Shown here: piece by piece, positions 36,039-49,143 of the stretch
Position numbering within the stretch: position 1 is the first letter of the stretch
Layout of the letters: every line of letters starts with the position of its first letter
DNA from: Cladobotryum mycophilum
Taxonomy: Eukaryota; Ascomycota; Sordariomycetes; Hypocreales; Hypocreaceae
NCBI GenBank assembly: GCA_036429605.1
Contig: JAVFKD010000004.1
Coordinates: 3,906,001 to 3,970,000, forward strand
Direction of reading: 5' to 3'
Length of the DNA stretch: 64,000 nt
Notes under the pieces: model-generated
Database searches by the model: none
Seen by the model: the letters and a program-made list of their open reading frames with translations, nothing else
What the model was told of the DNA's origin: nothing
Program-made: the position numbers and the translations under genes

Positions 36039-37524
36039 AAAGCCGTTGAACTTTTTCTTTCTCTTTTCCAAGACAAGAAAAGATGACTTGTTCATTTCCC
36101 ATCAAAAAACCGTTGCCAAGTAACCTGATGTTTCAACCGTAAATGTGACAGATCAACAGCCATCGAACGACATTTGCGTTGTTGATAAGCCACGTTGGAG
36201 ACCCCCCTTTCTTATCGTCCCGTTTGATTTGTTTGTTTCGTTGGAAAAGTTCTCATCCGTCCATACACACTCACTCACACACTCTCTGTCTGTTTGTGAG
36301 TGTGTTCTGTGTCTCTCTTCCCTCCCTTGCATCTTACACATCACCCAGCCGTGCCCACAGCGGCAAACCCGTTCTTGTTCTTTTACAGTCACATACTTGT
36401 ACATGAACCCAGAAGATCTCCCCCAACTGCCGAGCACGGTACCCCTAATCTTAGTAAGTTCTATGCATCCATCATCTTAGAAGAAGGGGGGGAGGGGCGG
36501 AAATGGCCAAAGAGAGAGAGAAAGAGAGGAAGAAAGAGAGAGGGAGGGAGGACCCTGGCTTGTCAATCCAAACACGTCACAGACATGACGGCAAAGGGGG
36601 ACCCTTGATGCGCGCCACCGGGGTGTGTAGTTGCATGCCTTCTCTCTTTCTCTCTCTTTCTCTCCTTGAAAATACACGATAAAAAACGTAGCTGATCAAC
36701 AAGGAAGGGAGGGGGAAAGGGTGGGCACAGCAAAACGGGCACGACAAACCGTTTGAAGCCACGATTCTGATCATCCCTTCCCCCTCCCCCCTCCCTCTCC
36801 ACCCAAAAAACGTCAATCCTGTCTCATACAATCTCCACCGTTTAGATAACGCAAGAGAGAGCCATGTCCAGAAAAGAAAAAAGGTGCAGTACGTACTGTA
36901 TCTACGTCGTAACCGTCCAAGCCGCCGTTGGAGGCATTTTATTATTATTATGTATCTAAACGTAAATGTGCTTTTTACTTTCTTGTCTGTCCGTCTGCAA
37001 GGTTATCCCGTTTTTCTGCATGATAAAAATTGGAAGACGCACACGCCCCCTTCTCGTGCGCAGATTCAGCCCGTTAGAGGAAAAAAAACAGGATTTTGTG
37101 CATTACTGTACTGTGCTGCGCTGTTGTGGTTTTGTTGCATTAATGGCTAGTATGTAGTAATATATGCAGACTGACATAAAAAATAATGGGCAGGGTCTTA
37201 CTATGATTTCTTTTTGGGGGCCGTTCGGAAGAGGGGGAAGGCTGCATGATGAGGTCAGAGGGGGGTGTGTGTTTGTGTGTGAGCGGGAGGTGCCACGACG
37301 GCAGCGGCATGACGACACTGGGGTCAGGTTTATTGGGCGTGGCTTCAGGGCTTTGTCTGCTGTTGCATATGTGTGTGTGCGTGTGTGGTGGTTATTTGAA
37401 TGCAGGATATAGGGGGGGATACCCCGTCATTGATGCATAAGTTGAACGGGTGCCCTTTTTTCTTCCTTTTCTCTCTCTCTTTTCGATTGCAGATTTGTTA
37501 CGTTGACTAGTCCCTTGTGGCGGC

Positions 37525-37545
37525 GGTGGTGGTGGTGGTGGTGGT
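37525..37545. repeat. (GGT)7 repeat next to TACGGAGTA
   Basis: Seven GGT units immediately followed by a perfect TACGGAGTA 9-mer (37547-37555). Confidence 0.85.
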
Positions 37546-38238
37546 GTACGGAGTAATGTACGCTCGGATAGTGAACCATGATGCCGTTTAGCATGAAGAT
37601 ATTCCCAACGTTGGGCCCAATTGATCGGCCATGGGCAAAAGCCCAAGCTAGCGAGCCTCAAATCTCCTCATTCCTTCGTTCCTGGGGTGACAATGGTCGT
37701 GACAGGGACAAGGGAGAGGGATGGGGATGGGGGTGTTCCTTTTTGGCCCATGTTCCGCGCCAAGCTTCAATCACACATCAAAGTCAGGTCAGGCCGGACC
37801 AGACCAGGGAAGGGAAGGGAAGAAGAGGAGGATGGGATAAATCTGGGGGTGATGGACCAGGGTGTTCTATGGTGGAGATGTGATGTTGCTGAAGGTGGAG
37901 GTGGAGGAGGAGGAGGAACTCGCCTACACACATCCATCACAGACAAGGAAAGCTGTAGCGTTGGTCACACCAATCAACCCCGGCAGATATCCAGCCTCCT
38001 CCTCTTTCTCTCTCTCTCTTTCTCCCCCATGATCCTTGGAACTTGGAGCTTGGCCCTCGCAAACAAATAATAATAAAAGTATCCACACGCGCGTAGTTGA
38101 ACGAATAGAGAAGGTATTCTAAGCGCATGACATCTCCGACAGCTCGGGACTCCTTGCTAGACAAGGTCAAAATTGGAGAAAGCGAGAGCGAGTATGCGCG
38201 GAGTATGTACTTGTATGTTGCATGAAGGGGGAGATGGG

Positions 38239-38240
<2 letters not shown>

Positions 38241-38282
<42 letters not shown>
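38241..38282. repeat. (GA)21 dinucleotide repeat
   Basis: The longest perfect dinucleotide array of the window, 42 nt. Confidence 0.9.
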
Positions 38283-38284
<2 letters not shown>

Positions 38285-38968
38285 CACAGAGTCCTACATG
38301 TGAAAGGACCTTTACCTAGCAGTACTCGGATATTGTACTTGTACCAGAGGAACGGATGTCGTTGCAGACATTACATGGGACAAGGGAGAGAGAGAGTCTG
38401 TGCGCCTTTGTGTTTTTGCTGGCGGTTGCGGCGGTGGGGGGCTGAAGGTTGAGTTTTTTTGATAATGTATGAAATGTATGAAATGTACGAAATGTATGCA
38501 TAACAGTGTCTTTGAGGCTCGAGTGCACACATATTATATATGAGCCCATGAGTTCATGCATTACCAGCACAAAAACCCACCCAAGTTCAGGGCCGGGGGG
38601 GACATGGGGGAAATGGGGCATGATGGGGATGAAAATGTCTCGAGACAAGGGCAAAAGAGAGTACAAATAACGAAATCACAAACTCCAACCACCATGTTAT
38701 TCCCATATTTGACACCGGATTGCTGCAAATGACAAGACAGGACGAGACAGGACAGGGAAATAGAGTGCGGGGGGCGGGACGGGCAGTTTCCGTGTCCCTT
38801 GGGGCTCTTTTTGGATGTCGACATGAATTGAGTTGTCGTGATGCTCGTATGATGGGTCATGAGTGCATGGGGTGATGGATAGATTGTTATTCTATCCTGT
38901 ATATACTTGCATACAATTTATTATTAATCAACACAGCAACTCAACCCTAGAATGAGTACTTACTCCAT

Positions 38969-38971
<3 letters not shown>

Positions 38972-38999
<28 letters not shown>
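38972..38999. repeat. (CT)14 dinucleotide repeat
   Basis: 28 nt of CT on the + strand, the complementary orientation to the GA array 0.7 kb upstream, so the two could pair as an inverted repeat. Confidence 0.9.
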
Positions 39000-39002
<3 letters not shown>

Positions 39003-39082
39003 AGCGCCTTGTTTCCTCCGTCTGTGTGCACGTACTCACGTACATACATACTTGCATGCATTGCATTAAGAATTGGGGAGAA

Positions 39083-39110
39083 GAGAGGAGAGAGGAGAGG
39101 AGAGGAGAGG
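39083..39110. repeat. AGAGG-type purine repeat
   Basis: AGAGG/GAGAG units over 28 nt, part of a larger all-purine stretch from about 39074 to 39113. Confidence 0.8.
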
Positions 39111-39641
39111 GGAACGACCCTTGACAGCAAATACCCGCCGGGTTAAATAAAGCACGCACATTGGGTGATGACTCTCTCTTTTTGTGAGGGGGGAGGAGAA
39201 AATACCCACTAACCGGGCACCTACCACAGGGAGTTTCCACAGGTAAGAAAAAGACCAAGACCAAGACCAAGACCGAGCAGAAAAATAATAATGTCAGTCA
39301 TGGCGGCGCCGAAAGGCGGAGGTCGAAGCGAGAGACAAAGAGGAGAAAAAAAAGCCATGGCAATCAATGGAGGACCCTCCCTAAAAAAAAATATGGGGTG
39401 GCAAATAGTGTAGAGAGAGGTCTGGACTGGTCTTTGTATCGGGGGGTCTTTTTTATTTTCCTTCTTTTCTTTTTTTGTGGTCCTTGGTTTTGACCCATCA
39501 TCCGGAACGAACGAACATGGGGCAAAGAAAAATACTGGGAGCCCACTTCCTCCAAGAAAGAGATTGACTGTTCTGGGTAATAAGTCGTAAGCGAGGTGGG
39601 TGGGTTCGTGGTCGTGGTCGTGATGGTGATGGGGGTGAAAT

Positions 39642-39657
39642 GGGGGGGGGGGGGGGG
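39642..39657. repeat. G16 homopolymer
   Basis: Sixteen consecutive G, with a second G-rich run at about 39936-39948. Length calls here are unreliable. Confidence 0.8.
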
Positions 39658-39903
39658 TTGTTGCTGTGTGTGAGTTGCGAGGCTATAATAGCGATATGAA
39701 GCAAGGTACGGCGTATAGTTGTAGACGATTTGTTTCAATTCAACGTCCTAGGCTAGGTGGGCTAGCCATCACCGGGAAAACCTTTAAACGGATTGGACTC
39801 TCTTTTTTGGGAACAATGGTTGCCGCGCACAGCGAAAGGAAAAATAAAATAATAATAAAAAAGAGGCACGAGACATCACGAAGTTGACGATCGAAACACA
39901 CAA

Positions 39904-39926
39904 GACGGACGGACGGACGGACGGAC
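39904..39926. repeat. GACG tetranucleotide repeat
   Basis: Five to six GACG units in gene-free DNA. Confidence 0.85.
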
Positions 39927-40660
39927 ACTGGGGAAGGGGGGGGGGGCATGACATGTGGACAAGCAAAGGAAGAGAAACCACAGCGTCGGGACCGATTACT
40001 TGCCCTTTTTCGACATTGGCCGCTGTCTCTCTCTCTATGTCTGTGTCTCTCTCCCACATGCCGCTCACTTCAGCCTCCACCGGAATACGATAGAATAAAA
40101 TAAATGACCATCGGTGAGGCTATGTTGTGCCTCTCTAAAGGGTTGATTCCGAAGCTTGGCTGTTGGTTGGTTGGTGATGAGAAGGGGAAGAGAAACAAAA
40201 AGGGGGACACTGACCATGTCTTGTCCCAGCTCTGCGTTTCCACAATGAGGTGCTTTAGACGGTACCTGGTTCCTTGCTGCTGCTGGTGCTGCTGTTGTTG
40301 GTAAGCAAAACACTCCCTCCTCCATTCATCCATCCATTCATCCATGCTTTTGCCATGCTTCTCTCTCCAGGGGCGGCTCTCTCTCTGCTCTGTTCTATGT
40401 ACTCCGTACAAGTACAGGTATTACTCCACGGGCTCCAAGCTTCTGTTACCCACCGCACAGGGCATGGGCCAAGGGAGGCACACCACCACGGAAAACTGAA
40501 ACATTTCTACTCCGTACTCTGTCCGTACTCTCTTGGCCCTTTTTTTTGTTTTGCCCTTTCTGTCTTGTTTGTCTGTTTGTCTGTCTTTTTATCTGTCTTT
40601 CTTTTTTTTGCTTTTTTTTGCCTTTCCTCTGCTGGAGAGGGAAAAAAAAAGAAGGAAAAA

Positions 40661-40684
40661 GAGAGAGAGAGAGAGAGAGAGAGA
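40661..40684. repeat. (GA)12 dinucleotide repeat
   Basis: 24 nt of GA following an A-rich purine stretch that starts at about 40635. Confidence 0.85.
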
Positions 40685-40865
40685 CAAAATTATGTCATTC
40701 ATTTATTTTGTTTGGACCTCCATGTCGTTGAACCACATGGCCTCTCTCCCTCGGCATCTCAGAAGTGCTCTCCCCCTTCCCCCACAGAACGCGGCGGGCG
40801 CTCCATTCAACTTACATGCTAACCATAACATGTAACCATAGCAGACTTTCCCTTGCACATACATG

Positions 40866-40886
40866 CATACATACATACATACATAC
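40866..40886. repeat. (CATA)5 tetranucleotide repeat
   Basis: Five CATA units, with an imperfect unit just before. Confidence 0.85.
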
Positions 40887-41760
40887 TTGTACAAGCACTT
40901 ACCTGTACAGGTAAAAGAGAAGAGAGGAAAACCCGTGCTTTGATGTCGCGTCCCGCATGGAGACCCCCTTCTTAGTACAAAGTAGGACCACGCCAATTTT
41001 ATATCCACTTTGGAAACAACACGTTTTTCTGATAAATCTCACAATCGGTAGGTATCCAGTTATTATTATTTTTGGTCTCTTTGTTATCTTGAGTAAAAAT
41101 TCTTTTATCCCGAAAAAAAAATTGTTAATGCACACTCACACACACACACGATGGAGTCTCATAAAAAAAAATTGGGTAGCCCCTCCAATTCTCCGTTTTT
41201 CCTGCTTTGCATGAAGCATGCAGCATGACCCATGTCATCATATCATGCCATGCGGTTTCACAAAAATGAGGCAAGCAGAAAAAAACAAAGAAGGTCCATG
41301 CTATATCCGTGTCTCATGCCTGAACATGCCCATTCGACATGGAGAAATAAAACATAAAAATAAAATAACAAAGAAAAGAAAGAAAAAAGCGACAGGTGAA
41401 AAGAGGATAAGGATCCCCGCTCGCTCTGTGCTTTGGCCCGTGCTTGAATGCCGTCTATCGTATGGTTGAGAAGGAAAACATGTGCCAAGGACCAAGACGA
41501 GGCGAGACGGAAATATCGTAATAATAAACAAGATGGGATTTTGAAGTAATCCCCGCCTTTTTCTTTCTTTCCTCTTTCGGATACAAAGAAGCTCAGCATG
41601 TTGGCGGTATGTAATGAATCGAGTTTTTGCTATTTCTGTCCCCCCTCTTTGTTCATATTCGCCTTACTACTGGAGGTCCAGGCACTCACCCTAGGCACTC
41701 TGTGTGTGTACCTGCTTATAGATGAACAATCCCATTCCTATTTATAAAAATATCTGTTTA

Positions 41761-41785
41761 AAAATAAAATAAAATAAAATAAAAA
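41761..41785. repeat. AAAAT pentanucleotide repeat
   Basis: Four perfect AAAAT units and A-rich continuation within the most AT-rich part of the desert (41740-41810). Confidence 0.85.
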
Positions 41786-44700
41786 ATTCTAGTTAAAAAT
41801 AAAAATTAAAGCAGATTCTAGATCTAGGTCTTTGCCTTTCTTTGTATAATAGGCGTTGGCCAGCACGTTGACCAACAACCCTATTGGTCGAAATAACCGA
41901 AGCCTCCCTTATTTTCTCTTCAATAGTTTTGAACAACACAAGAAAAGCACACTCGCCACCACATTACAGCACGGTGAGGAAGTTCTAGCCCTTTCTCAAT
42001 AGTAGAAGAAGAAAAAAGAAAAAATTCTACAATTTTGCTCCCCAAGGGGTGTGTCTTGATGAATCCAAGATGAAACATCCAATTGTTGAACAAGAAGAAG
42101 GAGATGAAGATGAAGAAGAAGAAAAAGAGTTTCCATCTATAGATTCAGCTCTTGCAAAAAAAAAAAAAATTTCCGCCTACAAGAATTTCTCTTATAGTTG
42201 GCCTCTCCCTCCCACGCAGGTCAAAAGGGAGGCTCAAACGAAGCTGAAAAAAAGAAAGAAAAAAGTAAAATCATCAGGGGGTCCCAAGACAACGTCAACT
42301 ACGTTTGAACTCGTAGCAAAAAGCTCCCCCAGCTCCTGATAGTCCGGCGTTACAAACTGAACCACGCAATGTCATTTTCCTAGTACAAAGTTTTTTTTTC
42401 TTTTTCTTTTCTTTTTTTCTTTCTTTCTTTTTGTCTCTTTTTGTCTTTCCTACTGCCTATCGATAACAATACTCCGAAATCTGTTTTAGTTTTGCAGTCG
42501 ATGGAGAAACAAATGGTCACGATCTTACTAGCCCTGCCTTAGTACCTAGTGGTGGTAGGGTGTTGGCCTAGAAAGAAAGAAAGAAAAAAAGAGAGACGGC
42601 AAGGGCCAAAAAAACGCACATGTGAGCAACACTAGAGATGCTGTCTCCAGCGTACATGAACAGACTTACACTAGGAACCTTTTTCGTGTCTCATCTAAAT
42701 AATGCCGTCTTTTCCAGCGGTAGGGGAGGGGGCACCAAATCTCAATCGGAAAACGCACATGCTTGGCTAAGGCACCTAAGCACTGTTACCTACGTTGCCT
42801 TGCTTTCGGTAGCTAGTAGTAGCCCTCCCTTTTTTGCCGAAGCTTCTCGCGACCTCCGTACCGGTTCGGCCGGATCGTGGGAGAGAATAATAATAATAAC
42901 AAAACTCACACCTTGATTGTGTGTGTGATTATGTGTGCTAGTACTTTCTGTAGTACCCCAAAAGCACCCGGAGATTTGTTGCTTGTCTAAGCACCAATTT
43001 CTCATCTTTGCTTCTTCCTCTCTCTCTCTCTCTCAATTGCCCCATTGTCCCAGCCCCCCCTCTGTTTCTTGCGGCCGATTTGCCCGCCTCTAAATCCCGT
43101 CACCCATGATCAAACAATATTGCTTTTTCAAATCTTCATTTCCCTCGTGTCATTCCGTCCCTCTCTCTCTCTCCTCCCCCAGCCCTGTAAGATCCCATAC
43201 CGCTGCCCACTTTCTCTCCATCCATCCCTCCAAAGGCGGCCAAGCACCCTTTTTTTTTCTTTTGCTTTGTTTCTCGTCCGCCCTACCACGACGACATGTT
43301 ACGATCTAGCCAGTAAAATGCACACCATTATGCAAGCAAGCAAGCAAGGCACCACGATTCCGCAGCCCGCCGCCCACACACCCACCCATCCGTCCCAACC
43401 ATCATCCATCCCCAAAAGTCCGCTTCTTCAAAGGAGCCAAGTCCCACCACGCCTGCCGTCCGTCCCAATGCAGTTTCAAACCTGCTTTTGCTAATTAACC
43501 TTGTCCTACTAAAAATCGAATCCATCATTCATTATCCACTTGGTGTTTTTTTGGTTTCCCGGGTGTCCTTTATTTCTTGGTTTTTTCTTCTTCTTCTTAT
43601 TCCCTACTCCGTATTGTGCTTCCTACTCTCTCACTGGTCAAGGACCTGCCAAGATTTCCGCATAGGGCATGTCGACCGGATATTGAGAGCCAAGGAATCT
43701 CACTGTAAAAGCCCGCAGCTTTGATCACGAGGCACCTCATATCACCCTGCATGAAATCTGCACACACACGCGCATATAGTAATTATTCAGATAAACCAAT
43801 AGACACAAGGCAAGGCAAGCATGTATATATATAGATGTATGTGTAAATAGTTCTCATTCTCTCTTCTACTATGAAAAAAAGGGCATTCCCTCTGCCCAAG
43901 TGGTATCACTAAAATAAAGGGAAAAAAACAAGTCTATCGTTGTGAAATGTAAAGAAACAAGAAGAGAAAAAAAAGCAACAAAAGGGCTAATGCAACATGA
44001 TTTGCGACTTTGCGCAAGTCTGGCTCAAACAAATTTTCCTCCAAAGTCCAAGTCCAAGTTCGTATTTCTTTTCTCGTTCAGCGTTGTCTTGCCCGCTTTG
44101 GCGCTCAGCACCGTTGGAACAGACGTCAGTGGCGGTGCAACCATGACTAGCTGCTGCCCAGCACACTTTTTTAGTGAGTGAGGTGAGTGCTGCCCTCTAG
44201 GCTCTAGCACCTCCTCTAGCAACTCTTCCTTTCTGCCAGGGCAGAGAAGCATAAACAAGAAAGAAAAGAGAAAATTGTTCCCAGCCCACCCACGTATCGA
44301 TTACCCACGTTCCATCGTACCTATGTTTCATCCAACAATCGACGTGTTCACACCACTTGACCCAAGCCAGAGCTGGACTAGCCAGGTTGCACAAGGGCAC
44401 CGACGGACTCGACTCCATCTGCTAACGCATCATGCATCTCTCCCATTTCCTGCAGTGTAAAGGCATGAAAATGTCATTGCCCGTGACGCCATGGTCCCTC
44501 CCTCCCTCCCTCCCTCTCCCTCTCTCTCTTTCTTTCTTTCCAAGAGTGCCACAACGGCCCAGGACAAATGCCGAGGCCATCGCATAATGAATGCACGAGC
44601 AGGGAAAACCGCACGAGACAGACCACACCATTCCGTCTTCGTCGTTACTCAACCTGGCAGGGCAGGCGGCCAGCACCAGTTTGCGTCTTGATGCACAAGA

Positions 44701-45684
44701 CACGTCATAAAATGACGGGGTACATAATCGCTGCCGAATCAACGTCGCACAAGGGCAACGTCAAAGAGATTGTGCCGAAATGCCGCAGTTTCCAATTGGG
44801 CGTGTTCCGGAATAGCACGCGCCACAGTGGTTCCCTCTGCAAACCCATGCTTCTCGTATGACAGATGCATGGCACCTTGAAAGAAGGGGGATGCAATATC
44901 CTGCTTCCGGTGGCGCATCAATGGATGCACGGATTCTCAAAAACGGCTTCAAACACACCCCACGGGGGAACCATATAATCAGATCATTTGCTGGAACCAC
45001 CGGCGTCCATGTACTGGGAGTGGTCGAAAATGGTTCGAGAGCCCTGTATAGAACAAAGGCGCCGTGGCGCTGACATCGGGCAATCAAATAGTGCTGTGCC
45101 CTATAGAGTGCTGACACGGGGTTGCGAATCCAGTCATATGGGCTTCGCGGGGGTGCCCGCCAGGGGGAAAGATATTCATAGAATCCGCTTTCCCAGGCAC
45201 CTCTAGGACAGCGCCCGTTCAAGTTCGAGGCCCGTGCCGATTGACGAGGGTTGCTTGCGGCTGAGATTATGCGTTTGTGGACGTGACTGTGCCACAACCA
45301 ACAAGGGCATCTGACCTAAGCCTGGAAATCCTTTCCCAAAAAAACATGTGAGATCTGAATGTCGAATAATTCCTGAAGCTGCATCCCGAAACGGTTGCGC
45401 TGTATGACCTTGGGTAAGGAAATGGCTGGCCTTCTCAAGTCGTTACCTTGAAAGATAAATAAAAATAAAGGTAGCGATTTGGGTGGTAAAAAAGAACAAG
45501 GGCTGACTTGGCCTGATTGCGTTGAATGGCCGTAATAAGGAGGATTTTGTATGCTACTGTCTGTGCAGTATTGTCGTTTTTGTCGTATGCAATTCCTCTG
45601 TGTGCCCGTGCTGGGGGTGAAAGGGGAAGAAGGATGAGTTCTTGTTGTCCCGATGTGTCGGCAAGAAAACGTTGTTGAGGTCGC

Positions 45685-45954
45685 TTATTTGTATCCGACA
45701 ATCTTGGCACATCGCTCGCAATAGTAGAGGTTGTGAGAGATGCGGACCATTCCTGCTGTACTGGCATCATCGGTCGTTGTCGTCTCTGCAGACCGAGCAC
45801 ATCGCATGCAGCGAAGGACAAGGACGGAGGCAATGGGTCGAGGACTGGGATCCATTCTGGAGCGGTGGCTGGAGACAGCTGGTGAAGAGTCGGAGTCGGA
45901 AGAGGATGCTGAAGAGGAACCAAAGTGCTGGCTGGCTAGTACTGCAGCGGGCAT
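45685..45954 (-). CDS. Small zinc-ribbon-like protein, 89 residues
   Basis: A single exon from the ATG at 45954. Codons upstream of it are open but unlike the rest, so this Met was chosen. The N-terminal 45 residues are Ser-rich and acidic (SSSASSSDSDSS). The C-terminus holds two CxxC knuckles, C49-M-R-C52 and C79-E-R-C82, separated by 26 residues, then ends AKIVGYK. This is a classic four-Cys zinc-ribbon layout. Small Ser-rich proteins ending in a YYCxxCAKIVGYK-like tail are, as far as I can recall, conserved in related fungi, but no function is known to me. It stands alone in more than 20 kb without other genes. Conservation of both Cys pairs is the main reason to accept so short a frame. 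Confidence 0.65.
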   Translation of the reverse strand: MPAAVLASQHFGSSSASSSDSDSSPAVSSHRSRMDPSPRPIASVLVLRCMRCARSAETTTTDDASTAGMVRISHNLYYCERCAKIVGYK

Positions 45955-47320
45955 TGTTTGAGTATTTATATGGGCAAGGAGGCAGAAGCCTTTGAAGCAG
46001 TCAAACAAGAAGGAGGTGGTGGTGGTATTTGTATGTGTGATGGGTTCGGATCAGTCTGCGGGTGGCTGAATCGCAAAGCGCAAGGTGACGTTTTGATGTG
46101 ACCAGGGCTAATAAGCGTTGTCTGTGATAGCGGAAGGCAGCAAGAGTCGAAGCTCAGACACTCTTGATGAGACGTTTAAGAAAGATGGGATAGACGAGAG
46201 ATTTTAACGTCAGGGGTAGATCTGCTGCTTTTCTTTTTCAGTGTCAAAGGAAAAGAAAAGTTTTGGCGTAAAATGGTTGGAGTGTTCCAAGATGGGAGGG
46301 ATGGCCTTGTTTAAAGTACTGGGCCAAGAGGTGTGCGTTTTGCGTGTGGTGTGTCATAGAGAGTGTGTGTGCGTAGTGTGTGTCTCTAGTAGAGGGCCTG
46401 GCAAAGGGAAAGAAGAAAAAAAGGGTCTGAACAAGGCAGAAGGGATCCACGGCAGGGTGGGTGAGCGATCGACGATGTGTGGTCGGAGTTCCCACGGTGC
46501 AAGGATCGGTTGAGGCCGCGCTGTTCGGGCGCGGCGCGGCGCAAGATGGGAGGCTGCCGGTGCTGGTGTATGTTATGTACTACTTGTAGCATATCCAGTA
46601 CGGGTGTGCGGATTCGGCTGCACTTGCGTCTGCGACTGCGACTGCGTGATGCGTCCTTTGCGCTATGCTACTCCATAATGATGCTGTAATATGCGTCGTC
46701 CTGCTTCTTCTTTCGTCCCTCGCATATGTAGTGGTAGGTTATGATAGGTAGAAAGAGATCAATAATTATGTAGGACACACTTATGTACGTATGTTTGTGC
46801 GTGCAGCACCCGAGCCAAGAAGAATGTATACATCTTTTGTGCTGCTATTTCCCCGACTCCATGTATGTATCGCATGTTACTTGGCGGTCGTGCAAGTGTG
46901 TGCGTGTTTCCCCGGAGGAGCGGTTTTTTATGAATATACAAGGTAGATGCAGTCAGTATATGCGATAATTGCAAGGCAAAGCCACACCACAAGAAGAGAT
47001 GGCCAGACCAGGGGAGGGGTGTGCGATCCGGCAAACGTTAAAAGGCGATGAACCAGAGACACCCATCAAAAGCCCAGACTGTAACTTGATGTGCCAAGAC
47101 AAAGGCACTAGAGGATGTGGGCTTGCTTTGCCAGTTGATTATTATGAGTGGAGACCTTGGGGCGGTTATGAATCTAAATTTTGGATCCCTTTGGCCAAAT
47201 GGGATGTGTGTGGATTCAACTTTTTTGTCGGCCGAGTGGATGACAGGAGCAGCCTCCTTCGCCTCACTTGATGACTGGAGAATGGAGACTGGCCGCCAAC
47301 CACCATCCGATGCAAGTCTT

Positions 47321-47345
47321 GTCATGTCATGTCATGTCATGTCTT
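47321..47345. repeat. GTCAT pentanucleotide repeat
   Basis: Four perfect GTCAT units then GTCTT, followed 12 nt later by (GCAA) units at 47357-47375. Confidence 0.85.
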
Positions 47346-49124
47346 GTCTTGCTGCAGCAAGCAAGCAAGCAAGCAGAAAAGCAGAAAAGAAAGAAAGAAA
47401 AGCAGGAACAAGGCTTATACCGCCGCCGGCTTCTGCGGAACCTCCGAGCAGTTTGATCCCCAAGAACTCTTTTTTGAGTTTGGAGCCCCTTGTTGTTCTG
47501 AAAGCTTCTGGTGTGCCGTCAGCTCCGACAAGCTTCTTCCGTGCAGCAATGGCTGCTTTCTGAAATGTGGCTGTGCGGAATCCCCATGGTCGGCATGCAA
47601 GTATAGAATCCATCATGGTAATCAGCAACGAGCGGTGGGTTCCTCCTGGGCTTCTGCATCGCGGCCATTGACAAGGGTTTTTTTAAACGGCGAGGACAAC
47701 CGCCAAAGTTAGCTAGGACTGCGAAATGCGTGCAGATTCACCATCATGGTCAAGAAAGGAAATAGCGAATGTCGCGAGGCGCTGGCTGGGGAACAGGGCA
47801 CAAGACTTGGCAAGGCTTGATCCTGGTTTGTTGCAGTCGCGGACCAGGGGGGCATGATGGTTGATGGCTTGCTGATGTTTATACGGAGCAAGTTGCTGCC
47901 AAGTACTACTGGCAACCGAACCTTGCTACATGCGTGCGTGTACATACTCGTACGAGACCTTCTCGTACAGCAGGTACAGTACCAATACTGTACAGATGGC
48001 GGTGGATGAAGCCGTTCTTGCATAGCTTACGACGGTTGCGAACCATAAAATGCTTCTCTTGGATGTTGTACTTGTAGTTTGTTTGTGCCCGCCCGTCACA
48101 GCACGCAATAGATGGGACAAGCAACAGACAGGCACCAGGTTGCGGAATGCCGGAGAACGGAGATGGGAGACATTGGGTCGGAGATGTTTCTGTAGCCGCT
48201 GTCAGTACTCACGAATGGGGGATTTGCGGTGGGAGGATCCGACACAGAATCCTCGGACGACAAAGACAGCTCGTCGCCTTGCCCTCTGCGTTCCCTGCCC
48301 TACCTACTCCGGACGGACTGTACCTTGTCTTGTCCTTGCCTTGCTTGGCCTCCATGCCTGCATGCAGCTGGCCATTTGGATGTGTAATTGACCACGCAAG
48401 CCGTCCAGGGTTGGGCACCTGCTGAGAGCAAGGCTAAAACACGCCAAGGTATCCTGCTAGACTGTAGTTTGTATTTCTGAGAGTCGATCAATCCGTTTTT
48501 GTCATGGAACCAGAGACAGGCACAGACACAGACACAGACAGGACTACGCAAGGCAGCGAATCGGCGAAGCTGGGGATCCATGAATGCTTTCGATCCAGCT
48601 TTGGCGCTGTCTCGTTTGGAATCCATTTAGTGGATCCTTTTTAGGAGGATCAAGAGACGTGAAGGAGGGTCGAGGAGGGTCAAACAGGGTGCTGAAGCGA
48701 AATTCATCACGTTTCAGGAAAAAGCTTAAGCACAGGGAACTAGTTTAGATCCGGTAGTAGTGACTGTGAATTATTTTACTTTCCAAGGCAAGAAGCAATG
48801 TGATTGAAAGTGACTCATTCATCGCTTCCACTTGCCTAGAAAGAGCCAACATGCCTATCAAGGGTAAGAGCTTCCTTTCCCATGATTGAGGGAGACGTCC
48901 CTACTACCTACTACCTACCTGTACCCTTGCACGGGGGGACCGACCTGGTACGGGATACCTAATCTAATGATGCTTTTCCTACCAGGTGATTGGTTGCAGT
49001 GCCTCCGGAGGTGACTCCGTCTGTTTATTGGACGTTGCAGGGCTTCGCAGAGCCACACAAAAACCAAGCAAATCAAGTATTCAAGCACACGCGCACACTA
49101 ACATCTGCATGTGTTATATGTTAT

Positions 49125-49143
49125 ATGTGTGTGTGTGTGTGTG
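49125..49143. repeat. GT dinucleotide repeat
   Basis: About nine GT units flanked by TATG words. Alternating purine-pyrimidine DNA of this kind can adopt Z-form. Confidence 0.8.

Larger units (their letters stand above)
35612..45684. other. 10-kb gene desert with dense microsatellites
   Basis: No gene is supportable on either strand. Open frames here translate into repetitive Ser/Leu/Arg/Glu strings from simple repeats. The stretch is packed with GA/CT, GAA, GGT, GACG, CATA and AAAAT arrays, G and T homopolymers, and copies of the 9-mer TACGGAGTA. It might hold long regulatory DNA or non-coding RNA for neighbouring genes. The sequence alone does not show which. Confidence 0.5.

Noticed and set aside
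40274..40822. Open frame of 182 codons, Leu/Phe-rich and resembling membrane spans
   Set aside because: Produced by translation of T-rich and GA microsatellite DNA.
44761..45297. Open frame of 178 codons on the - strand
   Set aside because: Two other frames are also open over much of it, amino-acid order looks random, and no motif is present.
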